A DNA stretch of 64,000 bases from Fodinibacter sp963695175 (GCA_963695175.1 CAVOGG010000002.1:496001-560000), one strand, 5' to 3'. Counted from the stretch's first letter, positions 1 to 9,341 are shown. A program made the numbers and translations. Notes: generated by a model from the letters alone, not told the origin.

Positions 1-70
1 CAACACAGGCACACGCCGAGGACAGGAAGCACCGGCTGGCGGCGCCATGACGCGAGGTAGATTGCGCTGC

Positions 71-283
71 ATGGGCACTCGGTACCGCCACGTGCTCATC
101 GTCTGGGTCGGCTTGGTGCTGGTGCAGGTCATTTTCGTGCTGCTCCTCATACCCGAGGCTGCCGCCCCCGTGCTCGGCATCACCATCCCGTTGAGCTTGG
201 GCCTGATCCTCCTCGCGGAGTACCGCCAAGAGCGCACGCCAGCACGCGAGTCCGACTCGTTGCCCCGAATGCCGGGCCCCTAG
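71..283 (+). CDS. Small two-helix membrane protein
   Basis: This short reading frame encodes about 70 residues with two hydrophobic stretches (roughly residues 7-26 and 31-48), then a charged tail. It therefore looks like a small inner-membrane protein. The ATG at 71 places the first helix right after a short basic N-terminus; an upstream ATG at 47 in the same frame is possible. No family is recognised. It precedes the CPBP protease gene on the same strand by 57 bases and may be co-transcribed. Confidence 0.5.
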   Translation: MGTRYRHVLIVWVGLVLVQVIFVLLLIPEAAAPVLGITIPLSLGLILLAEYRQERTPARESDSLPRMPGP

Positions 284-340
284 AGACCAGCGCGCGATTG
301 CCGTTCTCGCCCCTGGGCGGTGGCGCCCTAGGTTGGTCCC

Positions 341-1192
341 ATGGCGGGCAACGCGAGGGAACGCAGGGGCTTCTGGAACTCACCGGCGACGTGGAAGGCC
401 TTCCTGTTCGTCGCCGGCTACCTCGTGTACTACCTGGTGGTCAGCCGACTGGTCGCGCTCCTCTTCGGCGACGAGATCGACAGCGACAACCCGTTGGCGG
501 ACGCCACCAGCATGTTCTTCGTACTGGTGCTGCCGATCGGGCTCGGCGCGGTCGGCCTGCTGGTCTTCACGGTCCGAGTGGGGTGGCTTCGCGAGATCTT
601 CGGTCCTCAGCCGGTCGCCGGCAGCCGCTGGATGTGGATCGCACCTGGGCTGGTCGTCGCCGCGGTTGTCGGCCACGTCGGCGGAACCGACTGGTCCGTC
701 TGGACCCCCGCGGAGATCGCCATGATGGCCGCTGCCGGGGTCTGCATCGGACTCGCCGAGGAGCTCGCGACTCGCGGTGTCGCCGTCAAGATGCTCCGTG
801 ACGCTGCCCACTCCGAACGCTTCGTCGCCTGCGTCTCCTCTTTGCTGTTCGCCCTCATGCACACGGTCAACCTGATCTCGGGGATGGCGGTCAGCACCGT
901 GGCCGTCACGGTCGGGTACACGTTCTGCTTCGGAATGTGCATGTACCTCACGATGCGCGTCACCGGCACCATCTGGGCCGCAATCGTCCTCCACGGCCTG
1001 ACCGACCCCACGACGTTCCTCTCCACCGGTGGGATCGACCAGGCGGTCAGCACCAGTAGCCAGGGTTCAGCCTGGGCGAGCTTCGCAGGCTTCGCCACCC
1101 TCGCGATGATGCTCTTCGGCGCTGTCGCCGTCTTCCTCATCCGCGGGAGAGTCACCACAGTCGACGTGGCAGAGGCCGCTACCCCGGCATGA
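341..1192 (+). CDS. CPBP family intramembrane metalloprotease
   Basis: This is a 283-residue polytopic membrane protein of the CPBP (CAAX protease/bacteriocin-processing, Abi) family. The family signature is visible: EELATR at residues 140-145 (E140, E141, R145), a first histidine in ALMHTVN (H174) and a second in VLHG (H218), which in this family coordinate the metal in the membrane. About seven hydrophobic segments surround them. The family cleaves prenylated or peptide substrates inside the membrane; the substrate here is unknown. The ATG at 341 is the first plausible start. Confidence 0.88.
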   Translation: MAGNARERRGFWNSPATWKAFLFVAGYLVYYLVVSRLVALLFGDEIDSDNPLADATSMFFVLVLPIGLGAVGLLVFTVRVGWLREIFGPQPVAGSRWMWIAPGLVVAAVVGHVGGTDWSVWTPAEIAMMAAAGVCIGLAEELATRGVAVKMLRDAAHSERFVACVSSLLFALMHTVNLISGMAVSTVAVTVGYTFCFGMCMYLTMRVTGTIWAAIVLHGLTDPTTFLSTGGIDQAVSTSSQGSAWASFAGFATLAMMLFGAVAVFLIRGRVTTVDVAEAATPA

Positions 1193-1292
1193 CCCAGGCC
1201 TCAACAGGTGCGGCCATTGGTGCTACACCGCCTGGAGTCAGCCACGATTCGTTCCCGCGGCGCCGGGGCGCACAGCGAGTGCGCTGCTCGCC

Positions 1293-1460
1293 GTGGTCGA
1301 GCCGATCTGCATCGTGTCCGGCTTCTACGACGGCGGATACAGCGACCCCGACCGCTCGCCGCTGCACGTCGCCTACCAGCTCCTGTTCGTCGCGACCATC
1401 GCCGTCGTCGGTGTCCTCGCAGGGCTGCGCTTCAGCTCGCTCCTTCGCCGGCGCGGCTGA
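1293..1460 (+). pseudogene. Possible remnant of a small membrane protein
   Basis: In the roughly 360-base space between the CPBP gene and the next gene, one plus-strand frame encodes coherent, protein-like sequence ending at a TGA at 1458. It contains the segment SGFYDGGYSDPDRSP, then a hydrophobic helix and a terminal basic cluster. A GTG at 1293 would give 55 residues. The upstream sequence in the same frame is not protein-like and no ribosome binding site is evident, so this may be the 3' end of a decayed gene. No family is recognised. Confidence 0.3.
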
Positions 1461-1499
1461 TCGCTCGGTCCTCGCTCGACGACGGCCCCACCTCGAGTT

Positions 1500-1535
1500 C
1501 GCCGGGTGGGTGGCCATGTGGCCAGCCACCCGGCG
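1500..1535. terminator. Hairpin terminator downstream of 1553-2194
   Basis: Two 16-base arms (1500-1515 and 1520-1535) pair with a single mismatch around the loop ATGT. The hairpin lies just past the stop of the minus-strand membrane protein gene at 1553, as expected for an intrinsic terminator. There is no U tract, which is common in high-GC actinobacteria. Confidence 0.65.
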
Positions 1536-1552
1536 CACCGGTGGGCGTCTGC

Positions 1553-2194
1553 CTAGACCAGCGAGTCCTCGAGTGGGGCGGTGGCTGTGGTCAGCGGGCG
1601 CGGCGCCCTCGCGACCAGCCAGACACCGAAGGTGACAGCCCACAGCAGGTAGACCGGGATGACGAAGTAGAACGGCAGCAGGATCCCGCACAGCCCCGCG
1701 AGGAGCGAGAAGACACTGAGCCAGCGGGGTAGCAGGGCGCGTGCGCCCAGAACGATCGCCAGGACTCCGACGAAGAACGCCGGCCCGCACAGGGACAGGA
1801 GATTGCCGATCTCGCTGACGGTGTAGACGACCGAGAGGGGGATGCCGTGTTGGACAGCGGTACCGCCCTCGGCCATGGCCACCACGAGGCCGCCGCCGAC
1901 GAAGGCGCCGACCACGCTGGTGGTCGTTGCCGCGATCGACAGTGCCCAGGCGGTCTCGCCGGTGGCCCCCTCGAGCCGACGTAGTCCCTGACCGAAGGCG
2001 AGTAGCCCCAGCGCAGATAGGGCGCTGAGGTACCAGAACCCCAGTGAGGTGGCGTAGTGGCTGGGGTTGACGTAACCGGTGACAATCGCCGACTCGTAGT
2101 CACCTCCGGGGCCTCCCGCGCCGATGAAGCCGGCGGTGGTCCCGACGGCGTAGACCAACAGGCCGATGCCGGCGCTGCGTGGAATGGTGTTCAT
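1553..2194 (-). CDS. Multi-pass membrane protein, DUF4386-like
   Basis: A 213-residue protein with about six hydrophobic helices separated by short loops and a short C-terminal tail. The length, Gly/Ala-rich helices and layout resemble DUF4386-type proteins, but no catalytic motif is visible and the function is unknown. The ATG at 2194 has a good ribosome binding site (GGGAGG, six bases upstream). It is transcribed divergently from the two-component kinase gene, with 97 bases between them, and a hairpin follows the stop. Confidence 0.7.
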   Translation of the reverse strand: MNTIPRSAGIGLLVYAVGTTAGFIGAGGPGGDYESAIVTGYVNPSHYATSLGFWYLSALSALGLLAFGQGLRRLEGATGETAWALSIAATTTSVVGAFVGGGLVVAMAEGGTAVQHGIPLSVVYTVSEIGNLLSLCGPAFFVGVLAIVLGARALLPRWLSVFSLLAGLCGILLPFYFVIPVYLLWAVTFGVWLVARAPRPLTTATAPLEDSLV

Positions 2195-2291
2195 GTGTCC
2201 TCCCGATGTGGATGGTCACTCGACGGTAGGGACGCCGACGGCGCGTCGTCATCGTGCTCGGGCACGAGCGCGGGCGACCCGAAAGTAGGAC

Positions 2292-3495
2292 GTGCGCATC
2301 GTCCGCAAGGAGGACGCCGGGGGTGACCGGAGGGCGTACGTTCGGCTGGTGACGCGTAGGAACTGGGCGTTCGACATCACCCTCGCGGTGGTGGTCGGCG
2401 TGCTGGGGCAGCTGGAGGCGTGGTGGGGTTTCACCTCGACGCACCGCCAGGGTCCACTGTGGGCGCAGTCCCTGCTGTATGCCGTGACGGCTGCGCTGCT
2501 GGTGGGTCGGCGCGTGAACCCGCTTGCCTGCCAGGCTGCCATCCTCGCGGTGAGCCTGGTCGAGTTCGCGGCCATCGGAGCTCCCGAAGGAAACGGCGTC
2601 CTACTGCCGACCGCGATCGCGGTCTACACCGTTGGGCGTTGGCTCGAGCCGCGGCGGGCGTGGTGGGGCCTCGCCCTGGCCGGTGCGTTCTGGCTCGCAT
2701 GGTCGAGCCTGGACCCGACAGGCATGCACGCCACGGCCACGGAGCGGCTGCTCACGCTGGTCTGGTTCAGTCCGTTCCTCATCGCGTGGCTGACTGGGTG
2801 CCCTGATTCGTCTCACGGTCCTGAACGGGGAGCAGCGCCGGGTCAATCGTGAGCAGCGTGCCTCGCAGGCGGTGGCGGAGGAACGCACCCGCATTGCGCG
2901 CGAGCTGCACGACGTCATCGGGCACAGCGTCAGCGTCATGACCGTCCAGGCCTCAGCGGTGCGCCGTCGCCTCACCGCGGACCAGGAGGCTGAGCGGCGA
3001 GCGTTGGAAACCGTTGAGGCGGTGGGGCGCGAAGCGCTCACCGAGATGCGTCGGATGGTCACGGTGCTGCGCCAGTCCGGTGAGGACGTCGAGCTCGAAC
3101 CGCCGCCCGGCCTGGAACAGCTGGACCGGCTCGCCGCGAAGTTCCGCACCGCGGGCCTGCCCGTCGAGGTCCAGGTGACCGGTCCGGCGCGGACACTGCC
3201 ACCGGGACTGGACCTGACTGCGTACCGGCTCGTGCAGGAGGGGTTGACCAACACGCTGCGTCACGCACGCAACCCTCGCCGGGCCGAGGTCCTTGTGGAC
3301 TACGGACCCGGGCGCCTATCGCTGGCCGTCCGCGACGACGGGCAGCCCGACTCCTTCGCGCAGCCGGGCGAGGCGGGTAACGGCCTGCTCGGCATGCGGG
3401 AACGCGTTGCCGTGTACGGCGGCTCGCTGGTCGCCCGCGTTCGACCAGAGGGTGGGTTCGAACTGGTCGCGACCCTGCCCCTGGACGCGACGTGA
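2292..3495 (+). pseudogene. NarL-type sensor histidine kinase, frameshifted
   Basis: The first frame (2292-2852; an alternative GTG start lies at 2349) encodes the N-terminal membrane sensor with about five helices. The second frame continues to 3495 with a HisKA_3 dimerisation/phosphoacceptor domain (ERTRIARELHD, with H in ELHDV) and a HATPase domain. The two halves join perfectly if one base near 2799 (GGG-T-GCC) is removed, giving LTGALIRLTVLNGEQRR across the junction. The gene is therefore either broken by a 1-base insertion or carries a sequencing error. Its response regulator follows with a GTGA overlap. Confidence 0.85.
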
Positions 3496-4208
3496 CCGTG
3501 CCAGCGCGGGCAGAACCGGGCCTGATCGGCGTGCTGATTGTCGATGACCAAGCGCTGGTGCGAGCCGGCTTCCGGATGATCCTGGAGATCGAGCCGGACA
3601 TCACCGTGGTCGGGGAGGCGGTCGACGGGGACGAGGCGATCGAGCAGACGGCGAGGCTGCGCCCGGACGTGGTGCTGATGGACGTGCGCATGCCCGGGAC
3701 GGACGGCATCGCGGCGACACGACAGTTGATGGCCGACGGCTCAGACCACCCCCGGGTGGTGATGCTCACGACCTTCGACATGGACGAGTACGTGTACGAG
3801 GCGCTCCAGGCTGGGGCGAGCGGGTTCCTGCTCAAGGACGTGCAACCGGAGCTGCTCGTTGCGGGAATCCGGGCAGTGCACTCCGGCGACTCCCTGCTGG
3901 CACCCACCGTGACCCGCCGGATGATCGAGTCCTACCTCGACCGGCCGCGCACGGTCGATGCGGCGGCCCTTCGCCGGCTGGCGTCGCTGACGCCTCGCGA
4001 GAGGGAGACGCTGCAGCTTCTCGCGCGGGGACTGACGAACGCCGAGATCGCGGTCGAGCTCTATCTTTCCGAGACGACGGTGAAGACGCACGTCGGGCGG
4101 GTGTTGATGAAGCTGGGTCTGCGCGACAGGGTTCAGGCCGTGATCTACGCCTACGAGTCCGGTCTGGTCAGCGGCCCCAAAGCTCAAGCCAACAACCCTG
4201 ACGCCTGA
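3492..4208 (+). CDS. NarL/LuxR-family response regulator
   Basis: This 238-residue two-domain regulator has a receiver domain at residues about 14-130 (acidic pair D18/D19 in IVDDQ, phosphoacceptor D64 in LMDVRMPG, conserved Lys in LLKD) and a LuxR-type HTH at about 170-230 (LTPRERETLQLLARG, then TVKTHVGRVLMKL). It starts with GTG overlapping the kinase stop by four bases, so translation is probably coupled. The partner kinase is frameshifted, so this regulator may be orphaned or phosphorylated by other donors. Confidence 0.92.
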   Translation: MTVPARAEPGLIGVLIVDDQALVRAGFRMILEIEPDITVVGEAVDGDEAIEQTARLRPDVVLMDVRMPGTDGIAATRQLMADGSDHPRVVMLTTFDMDEYVYEALQAGASGFLLKDVQPELLVAGIRAVHSGDSLLAPTVTRRMIESYLDRPRTVDAAALRRLASLTPRERETLQLLARGLTNAEIAVELYLSETTVKTHVGRVLMKLGLRDRVQAVIYAYESGLVSGPKAQANNPDA

Positions 4209-4341
4209 ACATCGACTTGAGGCCGACGTCGGACGTGCGTGGAAACTTCTCTGGGCTCGATGTGCCCAATCGACGTCGAAGAGCGCCCAGCCGCGATGAG
4301 GTGACTGCCGTTGCGGCGAACGTGACGCGGGTGTGGGGTGC

Positions 4342-4731
4342 TCAACCGTGCGGTGGCAGCACGGCAATGTGCGCGGCGAGAATTCGCCAACCAGTCCTGT
4401 CGTCGTGCACCCACGTCCGCGTGTACCGCAGCCGCGCCGACATGGGCTCTCCGCCGAACGTTCCCGCGACGGATGCAGTGAAGAACGTGGCTCCGGTAGA
4501 ACCGGCGACGAGCACCTCCACGGCCTCTTCGGACATCTCGGTGATGACCGCGAAGCCCGAGCGGTAGCCGTCGAGATCATCGTTCTTCGTGTGCCGGGCC
4601 CCGTCGGGCCCGATCGCGATCAGGCGGTCGTGGAGGAGCCGATCGAGCGCTGCGACGTCGCCGGCGAGCTGAGCGGCGTGGAGCGCCCGTTCTGCGGCTA
4701 GCAGACCTGCCTCGGATCTGGTCGCGGTCAC
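4342..4731 (-). CDS. SnoaL-like / DUF4440 NTF2-fold protein
   Basis: A 129-residue protein with the pattern of DUF4440/SnoaL-like cone-fold domains: an N-terminal helix pair (LLAAERALHAAQLAGD, LDRLLHD), the segment IGPDG followed by a helix, then beta strands ending in the family-typical TGWRILAAH. Such proteins are small enzymes or ligand-binding domains; the substrate cannot be told. The GTG at 4731 is chosen because GAGG lies about eight bases upstream and the frame before it is not protein-like. It is divergent from the SDR gene at 4892. Confidence 0.7.
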   Translation of the reverse strand: MTATRSEAGLLAAERALHAAQLAGDVAALDRLLHDRLIAIGPDGARHTKNDDLDGYRSGFAVITEMSEEAVEVLVAGSTGATFFTASVAGTFGGEPMSARLRYTRTWVHDDRTGWRILAAHIAVLPPHG

Positions 4732-4767
4732 CGAGACATCCTCGTCCACTCCAGGCCCAGGCGCACG

Positions 4768-4805
4768 CGGCTCGCGGCTCGCGGCTCGCGGCTCGCGGCT
4801 CGCGG
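4768..4805. repeat. Five tandem copies of a 7-mer (CGGCTCG)
   Basis: The heptamer CGGCTCG is repeated five times without error and followed by a partial copy (CGG). It sits in the 160-base divergent intergenic region between the DUF4440 and SDR genes. Perfect short tandem repeats of this kind can change copy number by slippage; a promoter effect is only inferred. Confidence 0.9.
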
Positions 4806-4891
4806 CGAGAGGACGCGGGCTCTGTGTTGGCGCCGTTCGCGATGAGACGCACCCGGGATCCGTCCCGACATGGCACCTTACGATCGTCTGC

Positions 4892-5548
4892 ATGACCTCT
4901 TCCGTGTACGTCGTCCTTGGTGCCGGCCCGGGCTTGGGGCTCTCGGCCGCTCGCCGCTTCGCGCGTGGAGGGTACGCCGTGACGTTGGTCGGCCAGAGCG
5001 TGGAGCAGATGGAGCCGTTGGCCCAGGTTCTTCGCGACGAGGGCTTCGACGCCGAACCCGCGGGTGTGGAGCTGACCGACGCCGACGACGTCACCAGGCT
5101 GATCACCGGCATCGGCGAGCGGCACGGACGGATCGACGTACTCCACTTCAACCCGAGCGCCTTCCGTCAGGTGGACGCGCTGCACCTGACCACCGCCCAG
5201 CTCTTCGAGGACCTCGCCATCGGCGTCGCCCCGGTGCTACCGGCGGTGCAGGCGGCCAAGCCGTTCATGCCGGCCGGGGCCCGCGTGCTGGTCACCGGGA
5301 GCCAGGCGGCCGACACGCCGTGGCACGAGGCGCCCTCGCTGGGCATGCAGAAGGCGGCGGTGCGCAACCTCGTGACCAGCCTGGACGCGACGCTCGCGCC
5401 AGACGGGATCCGGGCGGTCGCCGTCCAGGTGAACGGCGTGCTCGCGAAGGAAGGGCCCTTCTCGCCGCCACAGGTGGCAGAAGCGTTGTACACCGCCACC
5501 GTGCGTCCCGACGACGGCTGGACCGCCCAGGTGCCCTACGACGGTTGA
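4892..5548 (+). CDS. Atypical SDR family protein
   Basis: A 218-residue Rossmann-fold protein of the short-chain dehydrogenase/reductase superfamily. The N-terminus carries the dinucleotide motif GAGPGLG (residues 10-16), and later parts match the fold (an NPSA segment in place of NNAG, and a Ser in VTGSQ). The catalytic YxxxK is altered: the Lys remains (LGMQKAA) but the Tyr position holds Leu, so it may bind NAD(P) without classical catalysis. It is convergent with the ligase gene, with 11 bases between their stops. Confidence 0.82.
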   Translation: MTSSVYVVLGAGPGLGLSAARRFARGGYAVTLVGQSVEQMEPLAQVLRDEGFDAEPAGVELTDADDVTRLITGIGERHGRIDVLHFNPSAFRQVDALHLTTAQLFEDLAIGVAPVLPAVQAAKPFMPAGARVLVTGSQAADTPWHEAPSLGMQKAAVRNLVTSLDATLAPDGIRAVAVQVNGVLAKEGPFSPPQVAEALYTATVRPDDGWTAQVPYDG

Positions 5549-5559
5549 CCTGAAGGCGT

Positions 5560-6999
5560 TCAGCCCTCGTGGACGACTTGGTCGGCGCTCTTGTCCGGTC
5601 GCAGGCCGCGCCAGGCGGGATGCCGTAGTCGCCCGTCACGGGTCCACTCGGTGAACCGGACCTCGCCGACGAGTTCAGGTCTGACCCAGTGTGCGCCGCG
5701 GGCGTCAGCGCTTGGAACGTCGTCGCCCAGCGGGGAAAGGTTCGTGGCCAACGGTTCCAGTCGGCGCTGCAGGTCCTGCAGGGCGGCGGTGGTGAAACCG
5801 GTGCCGACCTTTCCGGCGTAGCGGAGCCCGTCGGCATCCCGGATGGCAAGCAACAGTGACCCGATGCCGTCGGCCCGCCGTCCCTGGCCGAGCCGCCATC
5901 CAGCAATGAGCACCTCCTGGGTGCGCAGGTTCTTGATCTTCAGCCAGCTTCGCGACCGCGCCCCGGGCTGGTAGGACGACTCGACCTGCTTGGCGACCAC
6001 GCCTTCCAGGTGCTGCTCGCGAGCGGCGGCCAGCACAGCCGCACCACCGCCGAACCAGGCAGGAGGGGTCCGCCAGGAGGGGCCGGACAGGTCGAGTCCT
6101 TCCAGCAGGGCGCGGCGCTCCCGATAGGGCTCCGACACGGTCGAGCGGCCGTCGAGGTGGAGCACGTCAAAGATGAAGAAGGTCACCGGCACCGAGACCG
6201 TCAGCCGCCGGATGCGGGCGGCACCGGACACGTGCATCCGCGGCTGGAGCAGTTCGAAACTGGGCCGTCCGGCCGGGTCGAGCGCCACCAGCTCGCCATC
6301 CAGCACGGCTTGGGTCGACCCCATCGACTCGGCCATCGCGCGCAGCTCGGGGTAGGTGTCGGTGATGTCGATGTCGTTGCGCGACCACGCCGTTGGGCGA
6401 CCACCGTCGACGTGCACCACCGCGCGCACCCCGTCCCACTTCATCTCGTAGGCCCACCGCTCATCATCAGCCGGCAACACCTCCGCCAAGGTGGCCACCA
6501 TCGGGGCCACCCTCGCCGGCAGCGGCAGGTAGCCATCTGGAAGCGGGCTCATCCGATGCATCATCCAGTTGCTCCCTCCCGTCCTGAACAGGACGTACCG
6601 CCCCTGAACTCGAGCGCCGTGCAGAACCACCTTGACCTTTCCCTCGGTCCACTCCTCGGTCTCGTACGTGCCACGGTCCCAGATCGTCACACCACCGCCG
6701 CCGTACTCGCCCACTCCGATGTCACCCTCGAAGTCGGCATAAGAGATCGGGTGGTCCTCGGTCTGGACCGCGAGCCGGTTCACCGCCGGGTCGAGGGGAA
6801 CCCCTTTGGGGACCGCCCACGAGACCAGGACCCCGCCCCGCTCGAGGCGAAAGTCCCAGTGCAACGCGCTCGCATGGTGCTCCTGCACCACGAACGTGTC
6901 GTCGGCACCAGGCGTAACCGGCCCCGGCGGCGGCACCGGCTCCGGGGTACGAGCAGGGTCCCGCTTGGCGCGGTAGGTCGACAGCCCATCGTCGGACAC
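5560..6999 (-). CDS. ligD: LigD-type ATP-dependent DNA ligase with 3'-phosphoesterase domain
   Basis: A 479-residue protein with two recognisable LigD modules. Residues about 35-155 form the 3'-phosphoesterase domain (FVVQEHHASALHWDFRLE, then VGEYGGG). Residues about 165-470 form the ATP-dependent ligase, with the adenylated lysine K187 in EMKWDGVR, then DGELVAL, EGVVAK and WLKIK nucleotidyltransferase motifs. The polymerase (primase-like) domain of full LigD is absent and no ku gene lies nearby. Its expected role is sealing ends in non-homologous end joining or other repair. The gene follows the MMPL gene on the same strand after 80 bases. Confidence 0.92.
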   Translation of the reverse strand: MSDDGLSTYRAKRDPARTPEPVPPPGPVTPGADDTFVVQEHHASALHWDFRLERGGVLVSWAVPKGVPLDPAVNRLAVQTEDHPISYADFEGDIGVGEYGGGGVTIWDRGTYETEEWTEGKVKVVLHGARVQGRYVLFRTGGSNWMMHRMSPLPDGYLPLPARVAPMVATLAEVLPADDERWAYEMKWDGVRAVVHVDGGRPTAWSRNDIDITDTYPELRAMAESMGSTQAVLDGELVALDPAGRPSFELLQPRMHVSGAARIRRLTVSVPVTFFIFDVLHLDGRSTVSEPYRERRALLEGLDLSGPSWRTPPAWFGGGAAVLAAAREQHLEGVVAKQVESSYQPGARSRSWLKIKNLRTQEVLIAGWRLGQGRRADGIGSLLLAIRDADGLRYAGKVGTGFTTAALQDLQRRLEPLATNLSPLGDDVPSADARGAHWVRPELVGEVRFTEWTRDGRLRHPAWRGLRPDKSADQVVHEG

Positions 7000-7079
7000 C
7001 CCGACATCGTCCCCCGGATACCCGCACCACGCCGCAACTGCACCGCACCGCCCTTCCCAACCGAGCCTTCAGGGCTCCC

Positions 7080-9341
7080 TCAGGTGCCGTGGCTGGTGAG
7101 TTCGATGTCGTGGCTGTCGTCCGTCAGCGCGGGCGGTGGTTGCGTGGTGTCGGGTGTTGCGTCGGCTCCGCGGAGCTTGCGCGGCCAGGCGCTGAAGCCA
7201 CCGAGGAGGGTCAAGAGCGCGGGGACCAGCACCGACCGCACGACCAGGGCGTCGATCAGCACGCCCAGTCCCATGACGAAGGCCAGCTCGCGGAACTGGC
7301 GCAGAGGCACCAGGGCCAGCATGCCGAAGCTCGCGGCGAGCGTGATGCCGGCGGCAGTGATGGCACCTGAGGTCTCCGGGACCCGCTCCGCGATCGCCTG
7401 TCGCACCGTGGTGTGGCGGGCCCGCGTCCAGACGTGCCCCACCCCGTAGATGTTGTAGTCCGAGCCGAGGGAGAGCAGCAGCACGGAGGCCGCGAACGGT
7501 ACGTAGAACGCCACGCCGTCGTGGCCGAGACGGTCCTGGAAGACCAGGGCCAGGCAGCCGAGCGATGCGGCGAGGGCCAGCACGCTGCACGCGAGTAGGA
7601 GCACCGGCGCCACGAGAGCCCGCAGGAACACGATGAGCAGGGCCAGGTTGACGACCAACACGGCCACGGCAATGCGGCGAAGGTCGGCGTTCGTCGCCGC
7701 CACGAGCTCGCCGGCCACGGCGGTGTCGCCGGCCACGCCGTACCTGATGCCGTCCAGCCCCGACCGCTGCAGCAGGCCCGGCATGGCCGCCGAGAGGTGG
7801 TTGAGGTCGGCGATGGCCGTCGCGCCCAGGGGGTCGTGGTCGAGGACGAGGAGAAGGCGGGCGGCGTCACCCGCCTTGGTCACCAGCGCACCCTGCACCG
7901 CCTCGTCCGGCAGGGCGCTGGGGCTGAGCACCCCCGCGACCCCGGGCTGCTGCCCCAGCTCACCGGCGAGGTCGCTGAGCTTCTGGCGGTCGCTGCCCAC
8001 GCCGTTGCCTTGGAGCAGGACCTCCGTGGGCGCGATGACACCGGGCGCGAAGCCGGCGGCTGCCGCGCGCGCGGCCTCGGCCGGCTCGCTGTCGGGCGGG
8101 AGTGCCGCCACGAAGGACACCTCGAGCCGCAGCCGGTCCGCGTGCATGGCCAGCGCTCCGAGGCCGACGATGCAGGCGCCGCCGAGGACCAGCGCCACGA
8201 CGCGCACGGTCAACACCCGGGCCGCGGCACGCGAGACCACGCGGTTGCGCCCGCGCCGAGGCCTGGCCGGCCAGAACAGCCCGCGCCCGAAGATCGCGAG
8301 CAGGGCCGGCAACAGGGTGACCGACACGACGACGGCGGTCAGCACCGACAGGGAGAGCACCGGACCGAAGGCGCGCAGGAAGCCCGACTTCGCGACCAGC
8401 ATCGCGGCGCAGCCGCCCGCGACCGCGATGCCCGCCACGAGCACGATCCGCCCCGTCTGGGCGGCCGAGGCCCGGGCAGCGGCCAGCCGGTCCAAGCCCT
8501 CCTCCAGCCCGGTGCGCATGCTGGAGAGGTAGAAGATCGCGTAGTCCGTGACAATGCCCAGCACCAAGGCGAGCACCAGCGGCTTGAGCTCCTCGGGCGC
8601 TCCACCCTGCTGCATCAGCCCGCCCACGTAGTTCGTCACCCGCACGGCCAGGAAGTACGAGAGGGCAGCGGTCAGCAGCGCCACGAAGGGGGCGATGAAG
8701 GAGCGGAACTTCAGCGCCACGATCCCGATGACGACGGCCAGGGTCAGGCATTCGAGCAGGAGGAGGTGGCCGTAGAGGATGTCGGACTGTTCCACCTGCG
8801 CAGGGACGGTGCCGGTGACCCCGACAAGGTGGTCGTCGGGCTGGTTGACGTGCTGCTGGCCGAACGCGCGGGCGGCGTCGACCTCCTGGGCGAAGCTGGT
8901 GCCGGGCTCGGTGAAGACGTAGGTCAGCGCCGTGGTGCCCTGCTCCGAGGAGGTGAAGACGTCCTTGACGTTGACGACCGGTACCGCGGCCGCGATCGGT
9001 CCCACGTCCCCGATCGTGCCCTTGGCCACGCCGACGGCGCGCTCGACCGCGCGCTCCTGCGCCCCGGTCGACAACCCGGCCTCGTTGCGCTGCACGAGCA
9101 GCGTCCGGCTCAGGAGCGGGAAGCCGAAGGCTTCTGCGGATGTCCGCTCGGTCGCGATCGCCTTGCTGTTCGGGGGCGCGAAGCCGCCCAGGTCGGCCTG
9201 CTGCCCAGTGGACGGCAACCAGAGCACGGCAGCCACGCAGGCGGCGCCCCAACCCAGCACGATGAACCAGCGCATGGTGACGACGCACCGGGCATACAGC
9301 CGGCCCAGGAAGCCTGCCTCCGACGAGTGCCACGACCTCAT
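7080..9341 (-). CDS. MMPL/RND-family membrane transporter
   Basis: About 753 residues arranged as two repeats of one helix, a large extracytoplasmic loop and a bundle of five to six helices, the plan of MMPL/RND exporters. Family-like features include GIVTDYAIFYLSSMRTG in the first repeat and LGSDYNIYGVGHVW in the second, with Asp/Tyr residues in the proton relay region. These proteins move lipids or other hydrophobic molecules across the cytoplasmic membrane using proton flux. The ATG at 9341 is preferred to 9365 because GGAGGAAGGG lies just upstream. It is divergent from a WS/DGAT gene, which may share its lipid role. Confidence 0.9.
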   Translation of the reverse strand: MRSWHSSEAGFLGRLYARCVVTMRWFIVLGWGAACVAAVLWLPSTGQQADLGGFAPPNSKAIATERTSAEAFGFPLLSRTLLVQRNEAGLSTGAQERAVERAVGVAKGTIGDVGPIAAAVPVVNVKDVFTSSEQGTTALTYVFTEPGTSFAQEVDAARAFGQQHVNQPDDHLVGVTGTVPAQVEQSDILYGHLLLLECLTLAVVIGIVALKFRSFIAPFVALLTAALSYFLAVRVTNYVGGLMQQGGAPEELKPLVLALVLGIVTDYAIFYLSSMRTGLEEGLDRLAAARASAAQTGRIVLVAGIAVAGGCAAMLVAKSGFLRAFGPVLSLSVLTAVVVSVTLLPALLAIFGRGLFWPARPRRGRNRVVSRAAARVLTVRVVALVLGGACIVGLGALAMHADRLRLEVSFVAALPPDSEPAEAARAAAAGFAPGVIAPTEVLLQGNGVGSDRQKLSDLAGELGQQPGVAGVLSPSALPDEAVQGALVTKAGDAARLLLVLDHDPLGATAIADLNHLSAAMPGLLQRSGLDGIRYGVAGDTAVAGELVAATNADLRRIAVAVLVVNLALLIVFLRALVAPVLLLACSVLALAASLGCLALVFQDRLGHDGVAFYVPFAASVLLLSLGSDYNIYGVGHVWTRARHTTVRQAIAERVPETSGAITAAGITLAASFGMLALVPLRQFRELAFVMGLGVLIDALVVRSVLVPALLTLLGGFSAWPRKLRGADATPDTTQPPPALTDDSHDIELTSHGT

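Noticed and set aside
4222..4233. Palindrome CCGACGTCGG after the first response regulator
   Set aside because: Short GC palindromes are common at this base composition; there is no poly-T or stem extension to call a terminator.
6010..7449. 479-codon plus-strand open frame opposite ligD
   Set aside because: Antisense shadow of ligD and the MMPL gene, with low-complexity His/Arg/Pro-rich text.
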